Assembly: GCA_900539165.1 (NCBI GenBank)
Contig: UQAZ01000025.1
Span: 1 to 21,672 of the forward strand
DNA from: an uncultured Oscillospiraceae bacterium
Lineage (GTDB): Bacteria > Bacillota > Clostridia > Oscillospirales > Acutalibacteraceae
Direction of reading: 5' to 3'
DNA: 21,672 bases
A program made the translations under genes and the position numbers. The notes beneath the pieces are model-generated. The model saw only the letters and a program-made list of their open reading frames with translations, had not been told where the DNA came from and ran no database searches. Shown here piece after piece: positions 15,292-21,672 of the stretch (positions are counted from its first letter, which is position 1; each line of letters opens with the position of its first letter).

Positions 15292-15654
15292 TCAAAGTGC
15301 CAATGCGGCAATTTTTTTGCCTAAAAATATTCCCAATAAGCATAACCCAACGCTGAGCGTCACATAAAGTCCGCCAGAAAAATACATTCTTTGTTCAATA
15401 AGATTAACAGCTTCAAGCGAAAAAGTCGAAAAGGTTGTAAATCCTCCGCAAACCCCTGTTTTCCAAAACAAGGCTGAATTAGCGGAGCCGCCCTTTTCTC
15501 CGATTAATCCTACAATAAACCCGATTGCAAGTGCGCCGATAACATTCGTTACCAAGGTCAAAATCGGAAACTCGGTTTTAGTGGGTATCAAGCTGATTGC
15601 ATAACGCAATACAGCTCCCAATGCTCCGCCGAGTGCAACAAATAAAAAATTCAT
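15292..15654 (-). CDS. crcB: CrcB/Fluc fluoride channel
   Basis: Fluoride-specific ion channel that exports fluoride passively; works as an antiparallel dimer. The 120-residue protein has four hydrophobic helices and the family motifs GGALGAVLRY (9-18), TNVIGA with pore-lining N37 (36-41) and GGFTTFSTFSLE (70-81), which supplies the phenylalanine box. One copy is enough for a homodimer; no second crcB is in the window. GGAGG lies 5 nt before the ATG. It is the middle gene of an operon (26 bp after the acetyltransferase, 25 bp before the ferredoxin). I looked for a fluoride riboswitch in the operon leader and did not see one. Confidence 0.95.
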   Translation of the reverse strand: MNFLFVALGGALGAVLRYAISLIPTKTEFPILTLVTNVIGALAIGFIVGLIGEKGGSANSALFWKTGVCGGFTTFSTFSLEAVNLIEQRMYFSGGLYVTLSVGLCLLGIFLGKKIAALAL

Positions 15655-15680
15655 ATCAACCTCCGCAATCTCAAATCGTA

Positions 15681-16220
15681 TTAAAGCAGAACATCCAAAA
15701 AGCCCGGGCGATTTTTGTGTAAAATACCGAGAAGCTCACACAACGCTTCTTTACGAAGCTCGCCGCCGGTGCATACAACCTCAAAGCGTTCGTCATTTAA
15801 TATGGTATAATTTCCTGTCTCGTGAAATCCGTTTCTAAGATAAAAGCCCTTTCTGCGGATTCTTTGAGCATTGTTTTCTGCTTTATCGTTAATTTCCTCA
15901 AAGTCCAAAACAATTTGAATGTCGGAATACATCTGTATCAGCTTTTTAATGGCTTCGCTTCCGTAACCCTTTGAACGAATGCGACTGTCGATAGCAAGAA
16001 AATAAATATATCCGCACTCCGAATTTTTAAGCAAAACAGTAAATCCTATCGGCAAATCACCGTCATAAATTCCCAAAACATCGGTGTTTGTATTAGAAGC
16101 CAACTCAAAGATTTTATCAAAGCTCATTCTCTCGTAATCAGGAAACGCTTCATTATTTATTTTTTCAAAATGTTCTATATCTTTGTTTTCTGCGTTCAGA
16201 TTGATTAATTCCAAGTTCAT
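15681..16220 (-). CDS. GNAT-family N-acetyltransferase
   Basis: Acetyl-CoA-dependent acyltransferase fold of 179 residues; substrate not predictable. The acetyl-CoA binding motif is R80-x4-G85-Y-G87, following the strand IYFLAIDS, with the expected helix SEAIKKL after it. The strand VLDFEE and the GFYLRNGF segment fit the C-terminal half of the fold. GGGAG lies 6 nt before the ATG. It is the first gene of the operon with crcB and the ferredoxin and is preceded by a near-consensus promoter and a leader of about 80 nt. Nothing in context suggests a specific target. Confidence 0.88.
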   Translation of the reverse strand: MNLELINLNAENKDIEHFEKINNEAFPDYERMSFDKIFELASNTNTDVLGIYDGDLPIGFTVLLKNSECGYIYFLAIDSRIRSKGYGSEAIKKLIQMYSDIQIVLDFEEINDKAENNAQRIRRKGFYLRNGFHETGNYTILNDERFEVVCTGGELRKEALCELLGILHKNRPGFLDVLL

Positions 16221-16305
16221 TTCATTCTCCCTGTAAATCTGTTATCATTTTGCCGTTAATGTTATAAATCTGATTTCTCTCAGCTTAACTTTAATTTATA
16301 TACCG

Positions 16306-16334
16306 ATTATATAGGAAACAGTAGCACAAGTCAA
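16306..16334 (-). promoter_or_regulatory. Sigma-A promoter of the GNAT-crcB-ferredoxin operon
   Basis: On the minus strand TTGACT (16329-16334) and TATAAT (16306-16311) are 17 bp apart. Transcription would start near 16299. Confidence 0.8.
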
Positions 16335-16338
16335 ATTA

Positions 16339-16364
16339 CCTCCCGCTTCAACATCGGCAGGAGG
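16339..16364 (-). terminator. Hairpin after the dipeptidase gene
   Basis: On the minus strand CCTCCTGC pairs with GCGGGAGG (8 bp, one G·T pair) around a 10-nt loop, 16 nt after the dipeptidase stop. The following T-tract is poor (TAATTTGACTT), so this is a weak terminator at best. It sits directly against the -35 box of the next promoter. Confidence 0.45.
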
Positions 16365-16380
16365 CAACACAGTCACATAA

Positions 16381-17739
16381 TTAAATTGCAAGCAGATTTT
16401 TGATTGCGTGCATATATATTTCCACGGTTTCTTCCATTTCCGAAACCAAAATAAACTCGTCTGCACCGTGAATGCGATAATCCACTCCAAGCTTTTCAGG
16501 TCCAAATGCAATAATGTTTTTCAATGATTTTGCATAAGTACCTCCTCCGATAACCATCGGTTCGTTTTCGGTGTCGCCCGTCACCTCGGTGTAGGCACTG
16601 TAAAGTGCATTTACAAGGGGCGATTCTCTCGGATAAAACAGCGCCTCGCCGATTTCTCCAAGCTCTATGCGACCGTTTTCATCTTCCAAATTTCCCTCAA
16701 TTCGTTTGAGAATATCATCCTTTGTAAATGTTACCGGCACACGAATGTCTATGGTGCAGGATATAACTCCGTTTTCGGTTTTAACCGTACCGTTACAGAA
16801 AGTAAGCTCGCCAAATTCGTCACTTATTTTAAGATTAGTTCCCGAGCCGTCACAGTCTGTTCCGATATATTTATTATAAAATTTTACAAAGTCATCATCA
16901 AAGCCTGATTTTTCAAGGCACCGCATAGTAACTCCTGCGGCATTTACTCCCAACTTCGGAGTGCTTGCGTGTGCAGGAACGCCCTTTGCATAAACAGTAA
17001 TTTGATTATTTTCCTCGCTCAAATGATATTCCTGAAGTTTTGATTCAGAAAGTGCCTCGTCGAGCCTATCTTTGAGCTGAGGCTCTGACGGAATCACGGT
17101 AGTACAACTGTCGCATACTGCGTTGGTTACAAAACCGCCGTTCATAGAAATTATCCTTGTATTCTTTGAGAAAGCAACCATTGTCATATGGCCTTTTTCG
17201 CCGTGAATGCACGGAAATTCAGCGTCGGGTGTAAATCCGCAGGAAAGCTCCTCTGCCGCCTCGTTATAATGCTCCATACACTTTGAGCCGGTTTCCTCGT
17301 TGCAGCCCATAATCAAGCGTACTCGTTTATTAAGCTTAACACCCGACTCACAAAGCAGTTTCATAGCGTAAAGTGCCTCGATAACGGGGCCTTTATCATC
17401 GGTAGTGCCTCTGCCGTAAACATAATCGCCGTCTCGTGTGAGAGTAAACGGGTCGTAACTCCAATCACCGCCCACAGGTACAATATCCAAATGTCCCGCA
17501 ATTCCGACGATTTCCTCGCCCTCGCCCATTTCGGCATAACCGCAGTAATTGTCAAGATTTACAGTATCAAATCCCAATTCCTCGGCAATTTTAAGTCCGA
17601 CCTCAAGTGCCTTTGCCACACCTTCGCCGAACGGCTTACCCTCTGAAGGCTCTGCAAGCTGTGAATCAATCTCAACCAACCTGCCCAAATTTTTAAGCAT
17701 TTCGTCAGATAATGCGTGAATTTGCTCTCTTGTGTTCAT
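16381..17739 (-). CDS. pepV: M20 metallo-dipeptidase of the PepV/Sapep type
   Basis: Cytoplasmic metal-dependent dipeptidase of 452 residues, a usual length for PepV/Sapep. Two-metal site residues are visible in order: H83 and D85 in GHLDIVPVG, the bridging aspartate in TTDDKGP (112-118), catalytic E148 and metal ligand E149 in NEETG, D172 in TPDAEFP, and a late histidine in RIHGADEF. The lid/dimerisation domain (about 185-380) separates the two halves of the catalytic domain. The metal is manganese in Sapep and zinc in PepV, so it is not fixed by sequence alone. GGGGGA lies about 6 nt before the ATG. It is transcribed alone from a promoter about 80 bp upstream. Confidence 0.92.
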   Translation of the reverse strand: MNTREQIHALSDEMLKNLGRLVEIDSQLAEPSEGKPFGEGVAKALEVGLKIAEELGFDTVNLDNYCGYAEMGEGEEIVGIAGHLDIVPVGGDWSYDPFTLTRDGDYVYGRGTTDDKGPVIEALYAMKLLCESGVKLNKRVRLIMGCNEETGSKCMEHYNEAAEELSCGFTPDAEFPCIHGEKGHMTMVAFSKNTRIISMNGGFVTNAVCDSCTTVIPSEPQLKDRLDEALSESKLQEYHLSEENNQITVYAKGVPAHASTPKLGVNAAGVTMRCLEKSGFDDDFVKFYNKYIGTDCDGSGTNLKISDEFGELTFCNGTVKTENGVISCTIDIRVPVTFTKDDILKRIEGNLEDENGRIELGEIGEALFYPRESPLVNALYSAYTEVTGDTENEPMVIGGGTYAKSLKNIIAFGPEKLGVDYRIHGADEFILVSEMEETVEIYMHAIKNLLAI

Positions 17740-17815
17740 AAAGTTCCCCCAAATAACTCAATCTATCCGTGCAATGTCAACCTCGGCATAAGCCTCAAAT
17801 GACAACCCTAATGTA

Positions 17816-17844
17816 ATCATACCACACTTCTCGTTAAATTACAA
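17816..17844 (-). promoter_or_regulatory. Promoter of the dipeptidase gene
   Basis: On the minus strand TTGTAA (17839-17844) and TATGAT (17816-17821) are 17 bp apart, and TGG just before the -10 makes it an extended -10 element. Confidence 0.6.
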
Positions 17845-17851
17845 AGCCATA

Positions 17852-17880
17852 AAGGCTCAGGGTTCAAGTCCCTACAACCC
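17852..17880 (+). other. tRNA 3'-end-like fragment
   Basis: CAGGG-TTCAAGT-CCCTA looks like a T arm (one terminal mismatch) and is followed by CAACCCG, like the 3' half of an acceptor stem, then A-rich sequence with no CCA. No matching D arm, anticodon arm or 5' acceptor strand lies upstream. It may be the remnant left by an element that integrated into a tRNA gene. Confidence 0.4.
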
Positions 17881-17896
17881 GAAAAATAATAAAAAA

Positions 17897-17927
17897 CCAT
17901 CAGGTGTAAATACCTAATGGCTTTTTT
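17897..17927. terminator. Bidirectional terminator, first unit
   Basis: CCATCAGGT pairs with ACCTAATGG (one C·A mismatch) around a 6-nt loop. It is flanked by six A on the left and six T on the right, so it can act on both strands. Confidence 0.75.
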
Positions 17928-18078
17928 GGTACGCCTCGTCCAAACATATTCCGTATTCAAACAAATTGCCAAGTCAATTTGTAACGAATACTCCATATGT
18001 TTCTCCTCTCAAAATCTGCCGTACAGCGGTGCGTCAGATTTTGTTAAGGTGTGCTACGCACACCATTTACAACATATT

Positions 18079-18116
18079 AAAAAGCCCAAAGCAGAAAAAT
18101 CCGCTTTGGGCTTTTT
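18079..18116. terminator. Bidirectional terminator, second unit
   Basis: A perfect 14-bp inverted repeat AAAAAGCCCAAAGC / GCTTTGGGCTTTTT with a 10-nt loop, usable on both strands. Confidence 0.85.
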
Positions 18117-18384
18117 GGTACGCCGGAAGGGACACAGCTGTGAGCCAAGCTCACAGCTTACTTCGCTCGCCGACTATGGCTTTGCCACAGTAACCGGCTT
18201 CACGCTTTTGGCTAAAAACAGTCCACCGGACTGTTTTCTTAACGCAAAAACCCTCTCAGGGTTCGTAGCAGTTTAGATGTACATAAAATACACTAAAAAT
18301 GGCTGTTTTAAGCCATTTCTGCTATACAAAATTTGCCCACAATTTTATATAAGCTTCTATAATTTAATCATTTATATTTTGCAA

Positions 18385-18408
18385 GTGGTCACAATTGTGG
18401 TCAAAATA
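18385..18408. repeat. Imperfect tandem 12-mer with a palindromic core
   Basis: GTGGTCACAATT is followed by GTGGTCAAAATA, a 12-bp period, and CACAATTGTG (18390-18399) is a perfect palindrome. The arrangement resembles the tandem 12-mer at 5267-5290 (shared pattern GTG-TCA-n-AATTGTG-TCA). Possible protein binding site or integrase-gene remnant. Confidence 0.45.
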
Positions 18409-18741
18409 CAATTACAGGCTTATTGAATTTTAATAAGGATTTTATATACAGATCTTGTGGATGATTTCGCAGATAATTTGAAACTAACATCTAACAACAA
18501 TGAAAAATTCAATAACTAATGGTAAACCGCCTTGACAAACGATTGTAATGGCAGTTTTATATATAATGAATATTGTATATTTAGAAATTTGAACATTAGA
18601 TAACAGAGTCAGAGTGTAAAAATCACTTTTTAAAACATGCCATTTTAAGCCTAATTTTCACTTTTGAGTCTCTCAAAAATCTCTCACCAATAATTCATTT
18701 ATGTCTACAACAAAAGCACATTATCAATGCCATGTTATGTA

Positions 18742-19374
18742 TTAAAAATAAGATTTCTTTATATATCCTCGATTTATATTTACATGAACCTTTTGAGATA
18801 AATCTGTACCCCTTTTATTGAACGCAAAATTTATATAATATTCAGGATCATTAATAAAATCATTCCATTTCACAAGCACGCAATATCTTTCATCTTCAGA
18901 CCAAGCACATCCTTCATGTGGCTCAAGATAGTAGTTTTCACTAAACTCCTTTATTACTGTATCATCATTGATCTTTACATAATTATGCTCTTTGCCACAA
19001 GAACTGCAAGTATATTTGCCACGATAAATTTGATCATACATTTCAGGCAAAACTACACCTAAAATACCATTACGTGTATTTCCAACTCCATTATATAAAG
19101 AAGATTGAAGTTCCTTTTTTATAAAATAATTTTTATCGCCATTCCAATCTGAGCCTTCATTTTCAGAAGAATGTTCTCCAATCAAAAAAATAGTTACAGT
19201 AGAATCTTTTAAATAATCATCTCTTATAACTTGCATAATATAATTGCCATTTTCGCTATCAATCACTCTATCCAATGATTTATTAATTACATCTTCATCG
19301 TCGAACAAACTATCCAGTTTGTTTCGATAATACTGATCCTCTTTTTTAAAACTTATAAAACACTTATGTGCCAT
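18742..19374 (-). CDS. thsB: Thoeris ThsB, TIR-like signal-producing protein
   Basis: In Thoeris systems ThsB senses phage infection and uses NAD to make a nucleotide signal that activates ThsA. The 210-residue protein begins with CFISFKKEDQYYRNKL (5-20), the first strand and helix of an MTH538-like TIR domain. Strand TVTIFLIGEHS (59-69) follows, then FIKKELQSSL (84-93), in which E88 occupies the position of the TIR catalytic glutamate, and GILGVVLP (103-110). A C-x2-C (C123, C126) with later C156 and C165 could form a small metal site. The gene starts 18 bp after thsA with a strong GGGGGG ribosome binding site. TIR-like assignment is confident; the ThsB role rests on pairing with the macro-domain protein. 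Confidence 0.85.
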   Translation of the reverse strand: MAHKCFISFKKEDQYYRNKLDSLFDDEDVINKSLDRVIDSENGNYIMQVIRDDYLKDSTVTIFLIGEHSSENEGSDWNGDKNYFIKKELQSSLYNGVGNTRNGILGVVLPEMYDQIYRGKYTCSSCGKEHNYVKINDDTVIKEFSENYYLEPHEGCAWSEDERYCVLVKWNDFINDPEYYINFAFNKRGTDLSQKVHVNINRGYIKKSYF

Positions 19375-19392
19375 AAAATCCCCCCTCTTATC

Positions 19393-20256
19393 TTAATAAT
19401 CCAAAATAGAAATTGTAGATTTTAACCCTTCATAAACAACTAAATTTATATTTCCACGAATTTCATTATTGTTAAATTTAAATACTGATATCATAAAATC
19501 TATAATTTCTTTTGTTTCCCGATGTGGTTTTACAATTTTATCTCCCATAACTGCACAATATAAATCAGCACCTTGACCATAAGAATCATAATAAACAAGT
19601 AATTTAGAAAGGGAATTGTAAAACTCTAATTCAGTACAATTTGCTATCAAATTATCATCCAATTTTGACAATGCTAACAAATAAAAGGTAACATCATTAT
19701 CACCTTTTACTTCTACAACTGTACCCTCAGGATATCTTTTTAAATAACCTAACTTTTTATCTTTTCTGGATAATGTTTCAAATTTAATATTACGATTTTC
19801 TAAATCCGATTCGATATAGTTATGTAATTTTTCTTTTTCAATTTCATTATCTATATATTTATCAATAAACTGTCCATGAATAGAGCTTTCTCTGATGAGA
19901 TTATCTTCACAACTCAGATCAAAACAGCGATTAACATGAATTACAATAATTTTCTCCTTTCCTTTCTTCTTATTAAAAGCAGTTTTCATTAAATCGCCAT
20001 AACATATAGTAAGTCCCTGATTTATATTTCCAAAAAGTTTCTTTTTCCTTCTTAATAAAATGGATATAATTGATAAAACAATAGCAATTCCGAAAGAAAT
20101 ACAAAAAATAATAATTTTTGATTTTTTATTAATTATACCCATATCTTCAAAAGGCATAAAGAAAGTAATTACTTCTAACACAGAAAAAATCACAGCATAA
20201 TATTTTATAAAGTATTTTTTCAAAACCGATATATTATTTTTTATACGATTAATCAT
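19393..20256 (-). CDS. thsA: Thoeris type II ThsA, two-TM plus macro-domain effector
   Basis: Predicted membrane effector of a type II Thoeris anti-phage system. The 287-residue protein has two transmembrane helices (about 19-36 and 47-67), a basic linker RRKKK, and a macro-type domain from about residue 78 to the end. The domain shows INQGLTICYGDLM (78-90), IIVIHVN (103-109), the CFDLSCEDNLI segment (111-121) and SSIHGQFIDKYI (124-135), as in the ThsA macro family (DUF6430). In type II Thoeris the macro domain binds a histidine-ADP-ribose signal made by ThsB, and the TM part then damages the membrane, killing the infected cell. AGGAG lies 5-6 nt before the ATG. thsB follows at 18 bp; an ATPase gene ends 32 bp upstream. 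Confidence 0.85.
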   Translation of the reverse strand: MINRIKNNISVLKKYFIKYYAVIFSVLEVITFFMPFEDMGIINKKSKIIIFCISFGIAIVLSIISILLRRKKKLFGNINQGLTICYGDLMKTAFNKKKGKEKIIVIHVNRCFDLSCEDNLIRESSIHGQFIDKYIDNEIEKEKLHNYIESDLENRNIKFETLSRKDKKLGYLKRYPEGTVVEVKGDNDVTFYLLALSKLDDNLIANCTELEFYNSLSKLLVYYDSYGQGADLYCAVMGDKIVKPHRETKEIIDFMISVFKFNNNEIRGNINLVVYEGLKSTISILDY

Positions 20257-20288
20257 TTATTCTCCTATTTTCATGCTAATTCATAAAT

Positions 20289-21584
20289 TTACAATTCCAA
20301 ACTATCACCATCAAGCAAAAATTCTTTTACCCCCATCATGAGATATCCTTTATCATCTCTGCGTGGTTTCATACTTTTTTCAACAATAACAATTTTCTTA
20401 AATGAATCATTGGTTTTATCAAATGGTCTTGTCTCTTGCTGCCATTTTTCTTCATCAGGAATATTGTATGCAGATTGAATATAGTAACGCTTACTGCCTT
20501 GATTGGCTACAAAATCAATTTCTACTTGTTTACGAACTTCTTTACCCTCATCTGTCTTTTCTCTGAATTCAACTACTCCGACATCGACATTATATCCTCT
20601 ATATCTAAGCTCATTGTAGATGATATTTTCCATCAAATGAGTTTCTTCTATTTGCCTAAAATTCAATCGGGCATTTCTAAGTCCGGTATCTTCAAAATAA
20701 AGTTTGTAAGGTGTACTGATGTATTTCTTACCCTTTACATCATATCTCTCCGCTTTACTGATCAAAAATGAATCTTTTAGATAACCTATATACTTATCAA
20801 TCGTAGATGCACAGAGAGTAGCATTTTTGATTGACTTGAAAGTATTTTCCAATTTTCTTGGATTAGTTAATGAAGATATACCTGAGGCTAAAACATCTAC
20901 AAGCTCGCTGATTTCCTGGTCGGAATTAAGATTGTTGCGAGCGACTATATCCTTAATATACACATTTTTCATTTGCGTAATAAGGTAGTTGCTTTTTTGT
21001 TCATCGGTTTGCATTGAAGCGATAGCCGGCAATCCGCCATATACCATAAAATCGTCAAATGCTTCTTCTTTTGTGCCTTCATATGCAGAATAAAACTCTG
21101 AAAATGATAGCGGAAGAATATGAATTTCATCGCCTCTGCCCTCAAATTCAGTCAATATGTCACTTGAAAGAAATTTAGAATTACTGCCTGTAACATAAAT
21201 ATCCAAGTTGTCTTTTCTCATATACCCATTCAAAACCGCTTCAAAATTACCAAGCAGCTGAACTTCATCAAGAAGAAGATAATACATTTCATCATCAATA
21301 ATTTTACCTGAAATGTACTTCATAAATTTTCGTGGATCAACTTTTCTGTTTTGTTCACTTATATCTAAAATATCTTCATCTATAAGTAATAAATCCTCTG
21401 CCGAATCAAAAGCAAATTTAATAATATGGTTTTTGTCTACACCTTCGGACAGTAAATAATTATAGAATATTTTATTTAACAAATATGATTTACCGCATCT
21501 TCTAATACCGGTAATCACCTTGATAAATCCGTTTTGCTTTCTCGTAATTAGTCTGTTCAAGTAGATATCTCTATTGATTTCCAA
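20289..21584 (-). CDS. AAA_14/DUF4143 ATPase
   Basis: ATP-binding protein of 431 residues in the widespread AAA_14-DUF4143 family, whose biological role is poorly known. Walker A is GIRRCGKS (26-33), Walker B YLLLDEVQ (102-109), and TGSNS (132-136) is the sensor segment, followed by LPLSFSEF (158-165). The DUF4143 part (about 200-430) includes a winged-helix-like region and a PD-(D/E)xK-like core with E325, VEIDFVA (354-360) and YIQSAY (368-373), so nuclease-like activity is possible. The start is TTG, supported by GAGG 7 nt upstream. It ends 32 bp before thsA on the same strand with no terminator seen, so it is probably co-transcribed with Thoeris. Such ATPases are common orphans, so a defence role is not established. 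Confidence 0.9.
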   Translation of the reverse strand: MEINRDIYLNRLITRKQNGFIKVITGIRRCGKSYLLNKIFYNYLLSEGVDKNHIIKFAFDSAEDLLLIDEDILDISEQNRKVDPRKFMKYISGKIIDDEMYYLLLDEVQLLGNFEAVLNGYMRKDNLDIYVTGSNSKFLSSDILTEFEGRGDEIHILPLSFSEFYSAYEGTKEEAFDDFMVYGGLPAIASMQTDEQKSNYLITQMKNVYIKDIVARNNLNSDQEISELVDVLASGISSLTNPRKLENTFKSIKNATLCASTIDKYIGYLKDSFLISKAERYDVKGKKYISTPYKLYFEDTGLRNARLNFRQIEETHLMENIIYNELRYRGYNVDVGVVEFREKTDEGKEVRKQVEIDFVANQGSKRYYIQSAYNIPDEEKWQQETRPFDKTNDSFKKIVIVEKSMKPRRDDKGYLMMGVKEFLLDGDSLEL

Positions 21585-21632
21585 AATATCGCCTCATTTA
21601 ATATTTTTTCCGCTATTGTCATTTTTGTTAAT

Positions 21633-21656
21633 TCGATTATACTATAGTTTACTCGA
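21633..21656. promoter_or_regulatory. Imperfect 24-bp palindrome covering the -10, candidate operator
   Basis: TCGAGTAAACTATAGTATAATCGA (minus strand) matches its own reverse complement at 20 of 24 positions, with a perfect ACTATAGT core. It covers the -10 box and most of the spacer of the ATPase promoter, a usual place for a repressor site. No repressor gene is in the window. Confidence 0.5.
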
Positions 21657-21664
21657 TTTTTCAA
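21636..21664 (-). promoter_or_regulatory. Sigma-A promoter of the ATPase-thsA-thsB block
   Basis: On the minus strand TTGAAA (21659-21664) and a perfect TATAAT (21636-21641) are 17 bp apart, about 50 bp before the TTG start. Confidence 0.8.
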
Positions 21665-21672
21665 GTTTTATA

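Larger units (their letters stand above)
17892..18318. repeat. Hairpin-dense non-coding array of two terminator-ended units
   Basis: About ten inverted repeats are packed into 430 bp. They are: 17897-17905/17912-17920; a nested palindrome 17942-18002; 18010-18018/18035-18043; 18048-18054/18058-18064; 18079-18092/18103-18116; 18136-18145/18149-18158; 18173-18180/18184-18191; 18215-18224/18228-18237; 18249-18254/18258-18263; and 18297-18304/18311-18318. Five have loops of exactly 3 nt. GGC-T(5 or 6)-GGTACGCC occurs twice (17919-17935, 18109-18124). On the minus strand it reads GGCGTACCA followed by a terminator, so the array looks like two tandem units ending the same way. An open frame at 17917-18276 runs through it but reads as palindromes, not protein. 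The rest of the gene-free interval (18319-18741) is AT-rich with little I can name. Confidence 0.7.

Noticed and set aside
16221..16300. Fluoride riboswitch in the leader of the crcB operon
   Set aside because: I looked for the conserved fluoride aptamer blocks and found only a small CTGA/TCAG hairpin. The crcB gene itself has just 26 bp upstream.
17917..18276. Open frame of 119 codons on the plus strand
   Set aside because: It runs through two terminators and seven or more palindromes, has no ribosome binding site, and resembles no protein family. Its length is explained by the repeat array.
17892..18318. CRISPR array
   Set aside because: The repeats are inverted, of different sequences and irregular spacing. 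There are no uniform direct repeats with spacers and no cas genes nearby.

Overview
The window looks like chromosomal DNA of a spore-forming, low-to-moderate GC member of the Clostridia, most like the gut Oscillospirales/Ruminococcus group. This rests on the sporulation genes gpr and spoIIP beside rpsT, Gram-positive ribosome binding sites (GAGG/AGGAG), sigma-A promoters with 17-bp spacers, and the protein families present. The species assignment is inference. Almost every gene is on the minus strand; rpsT and the two tRNAs are the exceptions.

Layout, left to right. Positions 1-217 hold a strong promoter firing off the left edge and a terminator. 218-2546 is a sporulation operon read leftward: gpr, spoIIP and a small membrane protein in the position of yqxA. 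It is divergent from rpsT (2713-2970), whose promoter overlaps a candidate forespore promoter of gpr. asnB (3017-4840) follows, then tRNA-Thr and tRNA-Tyr (4973-5136) with a terminator, and an orphan flavodoxin of the BilS type (5342-5845).

6083-14923 is a sugar-uptake locus. A YesN-type response regulator, a LytS/YesM-type histidine kinase and a lipid-anchored sugar-binding protein overlap one another and form a likely extracellular sugar sensor. The transporter operon mglB-mglA-mglC follows, with a one-TM protein carrying an InlB/Flg_new repeat. The MglB-like protein keeps the calcium loop and sugar-site motifs of glucose/galactose-binding protein, so the locus most likely senses and imports galactose or glucose.

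15084-17739 holds a housekeeping run: GNAT acetyltransferase, CrcB/Fluc fluoride channel and a small ferredoxin in one operon, then a PepV/Sapep M20 dipeptidase. The interval 17740-18741 has no credible gene. It contains a tRNA 3'-end-like fragment and about 430 bp packed with hairpins, organised as two units that each end in GGCGTACCA plus a terminator on the minus strand.

18742-21584 is an AT-rich accessory block. It encodes a type II Thoeris anti-phage system (thsA with two TM segments plus a macro domain; thsB with a TIR-like domain), preceded in the same orientation by an AAA_14/DUF4143 ATPase. One strong promoter at the right end, overlapped by a 24-bp imperfect palindrome, could drive all three. 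The Thoeris genes, the hairpin array at their left flank, and the unexplained ATPase and operator are the parts most worth follow-up.
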